A DNA stretch of 15,541 bases from a bacterium (GTDB taxonomy: Bacteria > Bacillota_I > Bacilli_A > RF39 > UBA660), in assembly GCA_004560915.1 (NCBI GenBank), contig SFTR01000010.1, positions 1 to 15,541 on the forward strand. The letters are read 5' to 3'. This document shows, one piece after another, positions 1 through 6,289 of the stretch (position 1 is the first letter of the stretch; each line of letters begins with the position of its first letter). The position numbers and the translations under genes were made by a program. Below the pieces are notes generated by a model. It ran no database searches. It saw nothing but the letters and a program-made list of their open reading frames with translations, and was not told the origin of the DNA.

Positions 1-1
1 A

Positions 2-1204
2 AAAAAATATAGAACTACTGTTATATCTATAATAGTATGTACTTCAGTATTTATTGCTCTTACATATTTTATGAATCTTGGATTTAGAGAAATAGATAAA
101 GAAATGGGTACTCAAAACTATAATATATCTATTAATATTATTAAACCTGAAAAAGTAGAAAAAGAATATAAAGAATTTTTGAATCTTGATTATATGGAAA
201 GGATTAGTATAGAAAGACTTACTCATTTAGTTATATCAAGTGATTATTATGATCCTAAATTAAAAGCTTTACTAAAAGAAAATTTTATAGATCCTGGTAG
301 CGACATTCAAGTTTCAGTTATGGCTATAGGAGAAGATGAATACGATAGATATTTAAAAAGTCTTAACTTAAATAAGGAAGATGTGAAAGATAAAGGAATT
401 CTTATAAATAATAGTTTCTATGATGTTGATGTTGATGGAACTAGCAAACAAGTTGAATATGATGTTTTAAAGAGTAGAAAAGGGGATAGTATAAGTGGTA
501 AAGCATTTAATTTTGTTAATGGTGGATATGATGAAAAAACTATCGAAGTAGGATATGTAACTTATGAAAGACCTCTTGGACTTGAAAATCAATTTACTGG
601 ATCTTTCTTAATAGTGAGTGATGAATACTTTGATAAGTATCTTAAAGATAACATGTATTTAAGTTATACAATATATATTCATTCTAGTAATCCAGATAAA
701 CTTCAAGAAAATGTTGAAAATATATTTAGTAATTATGATGACTATGGTATAAGTAACTTAGATAAACAAATGAGAAGTGTTAAAGGTTTATATACTTTAG
801 TTGCTATATTCTTATATGGTTTTATTACTGTTATAGCTTTAATTGGTGTTACTAATATATTTAATACAATAAATACTAATATTAGTCTTAGAACTGGTGA
901 ATTTGCTATATTAAAGAGTATTGGAATGACTCAAAGAGAATTTAATAAACTTATTAATTTAGAAAGTATATTTTATAGCACTAAATCATTATTAATAGGT
1001 ATTCCTATAGGAGTAGTTCTTTCATACTTAATATATATGGCATTTAATCAAGGAGGAACGACATTTACATTTGAACTTCCTATTAAAGGAATAATAATTA
1101 GTATACTTGCTGTATTTGTACTTGTGTTCTTTATAATGAATTATTCTGTTAGAAAAGTAAATAAACAAAATATTATAGAAAGTATACGTAATGAAAACAT
1201 TTAA
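2..1204 (+). CDS. FtsX-family ABC transporter permease, C-terminal part (5' end outside window)
   Basis: The frame is open from base 2, so the Met codon at 71 is internal and the gene begins before the window. The first visible residues form a basic stretch (KKYRTT) and a membrane helix (visible residues about 8-25). About 230 extracytoplasmic residues follow, then a C-terminal FtsX/MacB-type block with three membrane helices and the usual cytoplasmic loop (LRTGEFAILKSIGMT), ending near RNENI. This is the permease subunit of an ABC transporter working with a separate ATPase that should lie upstream. A KKYRTT-helix start of this kind is often the second half of the roughly 800-residue, ten-helix permeases found next to two-component systems in Firmicutes, many of them involved in antimicrobial peptide resistance; this placement is inference. 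A terminator overlaps its stop codon. The substrate cannot be told. Confidence 0.88.
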   Translation, partial: KKYRTTVISIIVCTSVFIALTYFMNLGFREIDKEMGTQNYNISINIIKPEKVEKEYKEFLNLDYMERISIERLTHLVISSDYYDPKLKALLKENFIDPGSDIQVSVMAIGEDEYDRYLKSLNLNKEDVKDKGILINNSFYDVDVDGTSKQVEYDVLKSRKGDSISGKAFNFVNGGYDEKTIEVGYVTYERPLGLENQFTGSFLIVSDEYFDKYLKDNMYLSYTIYIHSSNPDKLQENVENIFSNYDDYGISNLDKQMRSVKGLYTLVAIFLYGFITVIALIGVTNIFNTINTNISLRTGEFAILKSIGMTQREFNKLINLESIFYSTKSLLIGIPIGVVLSYLIYMAFNQGGTTFTFELPIKGIIISILAVFVLVFFIMNYSVRKVNKQNIIESIRNENI

Positions 1205-1222
1205 GGACTTAGGTCCTTTTTT
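1203..1222 (+). terminator. Rho-independent terminator after the ABC permease
   Basis: AAGGAC (1203-1208) pairs with GTCCTT (1213-1218) around the loop TTAG, and a run of T ends at 1222. The hairpin starts inside the permease TAA stop codon and lies just before the promoter of the response regulator gene, so the two transcription units are separate. Confidence 0.8.
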
Positions 1223-1223
1223 G

Positions 1224-1232
1224 TGCTATAAT
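1224..1232 (+). promoter_or_regulatory. Extended -10 promoter for the two-component operon
   Basis: The sequence TGCTATAAT matches a perfect extended -10 (TGnTATAAT). No good -35 lies 16-18 bases upstream, where the terminator stem sits; extended -10 promoters can work without one. The expected start at about 1238-1240 falls on the ribosome binding site (AAGAGGT, 1237-1243), so the leader would be only about 10 bases long. Confidence 0.6.
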
Positions 1233-1248
1233 GAATAAGAGGTAAATT

Positions 1249-1890
1249 ATGAAGATATTACTTGTAGAAGATAATTTAAATATAAGAGAGAGTTTAGAAT
1301 ATTCTTTTAAGATTAAAAAGATAGATTTAGTAAGTGTTCCTGATGTTAAAAGTACTCTTAAGTATTTAGAAAATAATAAAGTAGCCTTAATAATACTTGA
1401 TGTTACTTTACCTGATGGGAATGGATTTGATTTATATAAAGATTATATTAAAGATATGGAGATTCCTGTTATATTCTTAACAGCTCGTGATAGTGAAGAA
1501 GATATAGTTAATGCTTTAGATATGGGCGCAAGTGACTATTTAACTAAGCCATTTAGAACTGGAGAATTAATTGCTCGTATAAATAAAATACTTAATAAAA
1601 AGACTATAAGTGTAAGTGATATTACATTTGATCTTAATAGAATGTGTGTATATAAAAATAATGAAATAATTAATTTAACAACGTTAGAAGTTAAGATATT
1701 AGGACTTTTATTTAGTAATATTAATAAAGTAGTTACTCGTGATAAAATAATTGAAAGTATATGGGAATGGACTGGGAATGATGTTAATGATAATACAGTT
1801 ACTGTCTATATGAAAAGAATACGTGAGAAACTTGATACAGATATAATAATTACATTAAAAGGGATAGGATACAGGATAGATGAAAAATAA
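1249..1890 (+). CDS. OmpR-family response regulator
   Basis: This 213-residue transcription regulator has an N-terminal receiver domain (about 1-115) and a C-terminal winged-helix DNA-binding domain (about 118-211). The receiver has the acidic pocket (E7, D8), the phospho-acceptor D51 in LDVTLPDG, T78 and the switch lysine K100 in LTKPF. The winged helix shows the LTTLEVKILGLL start and the VTVYMKRIREKL recognition region. The start is set by AAGAGGT six bases upstream. The end overlaps the histidine kinase gene by 11 bases, so the pair is translated together. It should be phosphorylated by that kinase and control envelope or transport genes, possibly its own operon or the neighbouring permease; the target is inference. 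Confidence 0.95.
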   Translation: MKILLVEDNLNIRESLEYSFKIKKIDLVSVPDVKSTLKYLENNKVALIILDVTLPDGNGFDLYKDYIKDMEIPVIFLTARDSEEDIVNALDMGASDYLTKPFRTGELIARINKILNKKTISVSDITFDLNRMCVYKNNEIINLTTLEVKILGLLFSNINKVVTRDKIIESIWEWTGNDVNDNTVTVYMKRIREKLDTDIIITLKGIGYRIDEK

Positions 1891-3082
1891 AGTAAACAAG
1901 AAAACATTAATTTTTATAATTATAACTAGTGTGTTTTCATTAGTTCTTTTTGGTTTACTTTTAAATTATCAATATAAAACTTATACTATAAATTATAATA
2001 ATAAAATTAATTCTTTAATTAATGAAGTTATAAATAAATATCCTGAAGTTAATGAAAGTGATTTAGTTGGTATATTAAATAGTGAGAGTGAAGATGATTT
2101 ACTTAATAAATATGGTATTAATGATAAAAGTAGTTCTGTTATAGAAAATGATAAACTATTTAAAAAGTATTTGTTTATTGATCTTAGTATTCTTTTTATA
2201 ATTATTATTACTTTATATGTGTATTTTGTTATTAATAAGTCTAAGAGAACTAAGAAAATTAATAAAATTATAGAATTAATATCTAAAATAAATAAGAGAA
2301 ACTTTGATATAGATATAGAAGATTATACTGAAGATGAACTTTCTATATTAAAACAAGAAGTATATAAAACATCTTTAATGCTTAGAAGTGAAGCAGATAA
2401 TTCTTTAAAAGATAAACTAAATCTAAAAGATTCTTTAAGTGATATAAGTCATCAATTAAAGACACCACTTACAAGTATAACTATTATGATAGATAATATA
2501 CTTGATAATGAGGAGATGGACTCTAAAACTAGACGTAAGTTCTTAATAAATATTAAAAGAGAAATAATAAATATTAATTTTTTAGTACAAAATCTTCTTA
2601 AACTTTCTAAGTTTGATGCGAATGTAATAAAATTTAATAAAGAAGAAGTATTAATTAAAGATATAGTTGATGAAGCTATTAAGAAAGTTAGTGCTTTAAG
2701 TGAGTTAAAAGGCGTTAGTATTAAAGTTTCAGGAGATAAGGGATCTACTATTAAGTGTGATTTTATGTGGGAAGTAGAAGCACTTTCTAATATTATTAAG
2801 AATTCTATTGAACATATAGAAAAAGATGGCTTTGTGGAAGTAAATTATACTAAAAATAAAGTTTATTCTAGAATACTTATTAGAGATAATGGTGTAGGTA
2901 TAAATTCTGAGGATTTACCATATATATTTGATAGATTTTATAAAGGAAAAAATACTAGTAAAGATAGTGTAGGAATTGGACTTGCTTTATCTAAATCAAT
3001 AATAGAAAAGGATAATGGAAGTATAAGTGTTAAAAGTACTCCTAAGATTGGAACTGTATTTACTATAAAATATTTTGAATAG
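1880..3082 (+). CDS. Membrane sensor histidine kinase
   Basis: This 400-residue protein is the cognate kinase of the preceding regulator. It has two membrane helices (about 9-29 and 95-117) around an acidic extracytoplasmic loop of about 63 residues, a HAMP-like linker, then a HisKA domain with the phosphorylated histidine H191 in DISHQLKTPLTS. A HATPase_c domain follows, with an N box (NIIKNSIEH), G1 box (RDNGVGI), F box (IFDRFYKGK) and G2 box (GIGLALSKS). All catalytic motifs look intact. It ends 9 bases before the cation transporter gene. The loop is too short for a large ligand domain. The signal is unknown: metal ions would fit the downstream genes, antimicrobial peptides would fit the permease upstream. 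Confidence 0.95.
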   Translation: MKNKVNKKTLIFIIITSVFSLVLFGLLLNYQYKTYTINYNNKINSLINEVINKYPEVNESDLVGILNSESEDDLLNKYGINDKSSSVIENDKLFKKYLFIDLSILFIIIITLYVYFVINKSKRTKKINKIIELISKINKRNFDIDIEDYTEDELSILKQEVYKTSLMLRSEADNSLKDKLNLKDSLSDISHQLKTPLTSITIMIDNILDNEEMDSKTRRKFLINIKREIININFLVQNLLKLSKFDANVIKFNKEEVLIKDIVDEAIKKVSALSELKGVSIKVSGDKGSTIKCDFMWEVEALSNIIKNSIEHIEKDGFVEVNYTKNKVYSRILIRDNGVGINSEDLPYIFDRFYKGKNTSKDSVGIGLALSKSIIEKDNGSISVKSTPKIGTVFTIKYFE

Positions 3083-3091
3083 TGAGGATAT

Positions 3092-3952
3092 ATGAATAGA
3101 TTTAAAAGTACAAAGTTAGCTAGTATATTTGGAATACTTGGTAATATACTTCTAATGATAATTAAAGGTATTGTTGCATTTTTAACTGGTAGTCAAGCAA
3201 TGATTGCTGATGCATTTAATAGTGCAGGAGACATTTTTTCTTCACTTATGACATATATAGGTAATAAGATATCTAGTAAACCTAAAGATGATGATCATAA
3301 CTTAGGACATGGTAAAGCTGAATATATATATTCAATGCTTATTAGTATATCTATGATATTGATGGCTTTATTTATATTAAAAGATTCATTTATTTCGTTA
3401 GTAAAAGGAAAAGAATATGATTTTTCAATATGGTTAATAGTTGTATGTATAACAACAATTATTATTAAGTTTTGTTTATATATGTACACTAGTAAAGTAT
3501 ATAAGAAATATAATAATTTACTTGTTAAAGCTAACTCAAAAGATCACTTTAATGATATGATTATTACTAGTGTAAACTTAGTATCTTGTGTGTTATCAAT
3601 ATATGGAATATAATTTTTAGATGGAGTAGTTGGTATTATAATCTCTGTATGGATCATATATACATCTATAAAACTTTATATAGAAAGTTATAATGTTTTA
3701 ATGGATAAATCAATATCTATTGAAACTCGTAATGAAGTATATGAGATAATAGATAGACATAAAGAAATAAAAAAAGTAATTCATTTTAATTCAACACCAG
3801 TAGGATATAAATATCAAATAAGTTTTACTATATATGTTGATGGCAATATGAGTACTTTTGATAGCCATAATATAGCAAATAAACTTGAAAAAGAAATTAT
3901 TAAAGAGATAGATGAAATATACTTAGTTATAATTCATGTTAATCCAATTTAG
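3092..3952 (+). pseudogene. Cation diffusion facilitator (probable Mn efflux), interrupted by an in-frame TAA
   Basis: The reading frame encodes a CDF transporter of about 286 residues, normal for the family, but codon 174 (3611-3613) is TAA. The same frame then continues without a shift (FLDGVVGIIIS) to the TAG at 3950-3952. The first part holds membrane helices 1-5, the GHGKAE motif and metal-site residues N43/D47 (helix 2) and D151/D155 (helix 5). The second part holds helix 6 and the cytoplasmic ZT_dimer domain. Zn-type CDFs usually have His where N43 and D151 stand; as I recall, N-D-D-D is the pattern of the manganese exporter MntE, and mntP follows 8 bases later. A TAT-to-TAA change would restore the usual Tyr/Phe-rich turn. 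The Met at 3701 has no ribosome binding site, so re-initiation there is unlikely. A sequencing error is possible. Start set by GAGG at 3084-3087. Confidence 0.85.
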
Positions 3953-3960
3953 GAGGATTT

Positions 3961-4524
3961 ATGAATTTTTTAGAGATATTACTTATTAGTGTATCACTTG
4001 CAGCTGATGCTTTTGCGGTAAGTGTATGTAAAGGACTTTCATTAAAGAATATTAAAGTTAGGAATTCAGTTAAGATTGGTATATGGTTTGGCGTTTTTCA
4101 AGCATTGATGCCTACGATTGGATTCTTTTTAGGTGAAACATTCGAACATATAATAACAAGTATAGATCACTGGATAGCATTTGTGTTATTAGTTTTTATT
4201 GGTGGTAAGATGGTGATTGAGTCACGTTCTAAGGAAGAAAAAGTAGATAGTGATTTAGGACTCAAAACTATGTTAATGTTATCTATTGCGACAAGTATAG
4301 ATGCTTTAGTAGTAGGTATTGCTTATGTATGCGTTTATGGTAGTAAGAATGCAATTATTACTTTTCCGATGATAGGTATTATTACATTTATACTTTCAGT
4401 ATGTGGAGTTTACATAGGAAATAAGTTTGGAAGTAAATATAAAAGTGTAGCTGAACTTACTGGTGGAATAATATTAATACTTTTAGGACTTCAAATATTA
4501 CTTGAACATTTAGAAATTTTATAA
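3961..4524 (+). CDS. mntP: MntP-type manganese efflux pump
   Basis: This 187-residue protein has six predicted membrane helices arranged as two similar halves. Each half carries the family signature acid: D16 in SLAADAFAVS and D114 in SIATSIDALVVG. The family exports Mn(II) across the cytoplasmic membrane and protects against manganese excess. Length is typical. Translation starts at ATG 3961 behind AGGAGG (3951-3956), which overlaps the stop codon of the CDF frame, so it belongs to the same operon. In many bacteria mntP is controlled by a yybP-ykoY manganese riboswitch; there is no room for one in the 8-base gap, so control here must come from the operon promoter or from farther upstream. 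Confidence 0.92.
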   Translation: MNFLEILLISVSLAADAFAVSVCKGLSLKNIKVRNSVKIGIWFGVFQALMPTIGFFLGETFEHIITSIDHWIAFVLLVFIGGKMVIESRSKEEKVDSDLGLKTMLMLSIATSIDALVVGIAYVCVYGSKNAIITFPMIGIITFILSVCGVYIGNKFGSKYKSVAELTGGIILILLGLQILLEHLEIL

Positions 4525-4531
4525 TAAAAAA

Positions 4532-4560
4532 TTTAAAATATATAGAAAATATAGTATAAT
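4532..4560 (+). promoter_or_regulatory. Probable sigma-A promoter for the LiaF-like operon
   Basis: A TTTAAA -35 (4532-4537) and a consensus TATAAT -10 (4555-4560) are separated by 17 bases. The expected start at about 4566-4568 falls at the ribosome binding site (4567-4573), giving a very short leader. No clear terminator separates mntP from this promoter, so readthrough from the upstream operon is possible. Confidence 0.6.
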
Positions 4561-4566
4561 AAATAT

Positions 4567-4573
4567 AGAGGTG
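4567..4573 (+). promoter_or_regulatory. Ribosome binding site that fixes the LiaF-like start
   Basis: AGAGGTG lies 6 bases before ATG 4580. The in-frame GTG at 4571-4573 is part of this site, so it is not the start codon. Confidence 0.75.
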
Positions 4574-4579
4574 AAAGAT

Positions 4580-5239
4580 ATGAAAAAAGTAAATACTGTT
4601 ATAATAGGGATTTTATTTATAATAGTTGGTGTTATTGTTGGCTTTAATTCATTTGGAATTACTAATATTAATATATTCTTTAGTGGATGGTGGACTTTAT
4701 TTATTATAATTCCTGCGATTAATGGAATTATTAGTGATGATGAGAAACTTGGTAGTATTATATGGCTAATAGTTGGTATTATTTTATTACTGGGTTGTCA
4801 AGATATGATTAGTTTTGATATTATTTGGAAGTTAATGTTACCATTAATTTTAGTATTTATTGGACTTTCTATTATGTTTGGTAGCAAAGATAAGAAATTA
4901 GATACTAAAAATAATAAGAATCGTGAATTTTGTGCTTGCTTTGGAGGGCAAACTGTAAAATTTGATGATCAAGATTTTAAAGGTGCTGAAGTAAATGGTA
5001 TATTTGGTGGTATTACATTAGATCTTAGAAATGCTAAAATTAAAGATGAAAGTGTAATTGAGGCTGCTGCTGTATTTGGTGGTGTTACTATACTTATACC
5101 TGAAGACTTAAAAGTTGAAATTAAATCTACATCAGTATTTGGTGGAGTAATAGATAAAACTAAATCTAAAGAAAAAAATGATAAAATAACATTATATGTT
5201 AATGGAAGTGCTATATTTGGTGGAGTAGAAATTAAATGA
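4580..5239 (+). CDS. LiaF-like membrane protein with five FGG repeats
   Basis: This 219-residue protein has four N-terminal membrane helices (about 4-26, 31-51, 55-75 and 82-104) and a beta-rich C-terminal domain. The C-terminal part carries five FGG motifs with Phe at 121, 142, 166, 187 and 213, each followed by a short hydrophobic strand (QTV, ITL, VTI, VID, VEI). This is the pattern of the LiaI/LiaF-type membrane region joined to the LiaF C-terminal domain (DUF2154). LiaF proteins modulate the LiaRS cell-envelope stress sensor in Bacillus and relatives. No LiaRS pair is adjacent here; the nearest sensor is the OmpR-type system upstream. The stop codon overlaps the next start (ATGA, 5236-5239), so the two proteins are probably made together. 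The family match is fairly sure; the role in this organism is inferred. Confidence 0.85.
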   Translation: MKKVNTVIIGILFIIVGVIVGFNSFGITNINIFFSGWWTLFIIIPAINGIISDDEKLGSIIWLIVGIILLLGCQDMISFDIIWKLMLPLILVFIGLSIMFGSKDKKLDTKNNKNREFCACFGGQTVKFDDQDFKGAEVNGIFGGITLDLRNAKIKDESVIEAAAVFGGVTILIPEDLKVEIKSTSVFGGVIDKTKSKEKNDKITLYVNGSAIFGGVEIK

Positions 5240-6051
5240 CAAAAGGCCAAAAATTAATAAAATATTTTGCAATAATTTTAGCAATATTCTTAATAGTTAG
5301 CGTTGTTGGTGGTATAGCTAGTGGTGTATTAAATATATTTGGATTATTTGATAATGTAAATTATGAAGAAAAAAACACATATATTTATACTGAAACAGCA
5401 GAACAAGAAATAAATTCTTTGGAAATTAAACTAAAAACTAGTAAGTTAAAAATATATCCTGGTGAAAGTTTTTCTATAGAAACTAATAACAAAAACATTA
5501 GTTATAACTTTGATAAAGATAAAATTATTATAAAAGAAAAGAAATATATAAATTTCAATAATAGTATAACAATAACAGTACCTAAAGATAAAATATTTGA
5601 TAGTGTATATATTGATTCAGGTACTGGCAATATAGTTGCTGATGATTTAAGCACTTTATATCTAGAATTAGATGGTGGTGTTGGAGATATTACATTTAAT
5701 AATTTAAGTGTTACTGATGAAATTAAAATTGAAAATGGAGTTGGTAATATAGGACTCTTAGATTCACAAATAAATAATTTTGAATTTGATGGTGGAGTAG
5801 GAAACTTTAGATTTGAAGGAGATTTATTTGGCAAGAGTGACTTTGATACTGGTGTAGGCGATATATATTTAGAAATTAATAGTAGTTTAGATGATTATGC
5901 TGTAGAAGTAGACAAAGGTATTGGTAATATAACTATTAATGATGAAAAAGTTAATTCAAATTATAGAAATAATGAAGAATCATCTAAATCTATACTTATT
6001 GATGGTGGAGTAGGAAATGTTACTTTAAAATCTAGAAAGAATATTAAGTAG
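5236..6051 (+). CDS. Membrane-anchored DUF4097-like repeat protein
   Basis: This 271-residue protein has an N-terminal membrane segment (about 8-35) followed by an extracytoplasmic domain dominated by repeats of the form GGVG[N/D]-hydrophobic strand. The first Gly of each GxG falls at 129, 148, 168, 187, 206, 228 and 258, a spacing of mostly 19-20 residues. This matches the DUF4097/LiaG-type beta-solenoid fold, in which each turn is one repeat. It starts at ATG 5236 overlapping the TGA of the LiaF-like gene, with GGTGGAG upstream as a weak ribosome binding site. In the Bacillus lia operon a LiaG protein of this kind accompanies LiaF, which supports a shared envelope-stress role; the biochemical function of the family is not established. 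A strong terminator overlaps its stop codon. Confidence 0.8.
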   Translation: MTKGQKLIKYFAIILAIFLIVSVVGGIASGVLNIFGLFDNVNYEEKNTYIYTETAEQEINSLEIKLKTSKLKIYPGESFSIETNNKNISYNFDKDKIIIKEKKYINFNNSITITVPKDKIFDSVYIDSGTGNIVADDLSTLYLELDGGVGDITFNNLSVTDEIKIENGVGNIGLLDSQINNFEFDGGVGNFRFEGDLFGKSDFDTGVGDIYLEINSSLDDYAVEVDKGIGNITINDEKVNSNYRNNEESSKSILIDGGVGNVTLKSRKNIK

Positions 6052-6070
6052 AGAAATCTCTACTTTTTCT
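6046..6070 (+). terminator. Rho-independent terminator after the Lia-like pair
   Basis: AAGTAGAG (6046-6053) pairs perfectly with CTCTACTT (6058-6065) around the loop AAAT, followed by TTTCT. The TAG stop codon (6049-6051) lies within the first arm. Confidence 0.85.
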
Positions 6071-6098
6071 TTGTAAAAAGCCATAAAAGTGGTAGAAC

Positions 6099-6197
6099 AT
6101 GTACAATTTTTGCAGTATTGAAGAGATTAGTAAAAAACTAAATATTACTCCTAAAAAAGTAATGAAACTTAATTATAAGAAAGAGTTTAGTAATTAG
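6099..6197 (+). CDS. Possible 32-residue HTH-like small ORF or gene remnant
   Basis: An ORF of 32 codons starts at ATG 6099 and ends at TAG 6195-6197. Its middle (IEEISKKLNITPKKVMKL) resembles the helix-turn-helix of small DNA-binding or excisionase-type proteins. The ribosome binding site is weak (GTGG) and no promoter is evident, so it may be a remnant of a larger regulator gene or a chance ORF. It lies between the terminator of the Lia-like pair and the promoter of the large ABC fusion. The rest of this 238-base gap holds only the inverted repeat and the promoter listed separately. Confidence 0.25.
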   Translation: MYNFCSIEEISKKLNITPKKVMKLNYKKEFSN

Positions 6198-6204
6198 ACT
6201 TTTT

Positions 6205-6249
6205 AAATTGTAAATATTTTGTATTTAATTTACATTGGTTGTACAATTT
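6205..6249. repeat. Inverted repeat around the ABC fusion promoter, possible operator
   Basis: AAATTGTA (6205-6212) is the reverse complement of TACAATTT (6242-6249). The second arm sits inside the promoter spacer and contains most of the palindrome TTGTACAA (6239-6246). A further copy, TGTACAATTT, occurs at 6100-6109 and matches 6240-6249 exactly. The position suggests an operator, but in AT-rich DNA chance is possible. Confidence 0.35.
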
Positions 6250-6257
6250 GATATAAT
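6229..6257 (+). promoter_or_regulatory. Sigma-A-type promoter for the ABC ATPase-permease gene
   Basis: TTTACA (6229-6234) and TATAAT (6252-6257) are separated by 17 bases. The expected start is at about 6264, some 25 bases before the ATG, and GGAGGT (6278-6283) is the ribosome binding site. Confidence 0.75.
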
Positions 6258-6289
6258 TTAGTGTGTAATATTATTATGGAGGTACTGGT

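Noticed and set aside
71..73. ATG 71 as the start of the permease
   Set aside because: The frame is open to the window edge and the preceding residues form the first membrane helix of the family.
3611..3613. TAA reassigned to an amino acid
   Set aside because: TAA ends several other genes in this window (permease, response regulator, mntP, pheT), so a single event or error is more likely.
3701..3952. Separate 83-codon gene after the CDF stop
   Set aside because: It is in the same frame as the CDF, encodes the family's C-terminal domain and has no ribosome binding site.
3953..3960. yybP-ykoY manganese riboswitch before mntP
   Set aside because: The gap is only 8 bases and no such structure is seen upstream of the operon in the 45-base gap at 1205-1248.
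4571..4579. GTG 4571 as start of the LiaF-like protein
   Set aside because: It lies within the ribosome binding site AGAGGTG; ATG 4580 has correct spacing behind it.
4525..4579. Terminator after mntP
   Set aside because: The sequence is AT-rich with no stable stem; only a promoter is supported.
5502..5834. Antisense ORFs inside the repeat proteins, PheT, the permease and the ABC gene
   Set aside because: They lack ribosome binding sites and follow the codon bias and repeats of the real genes on the other strand.
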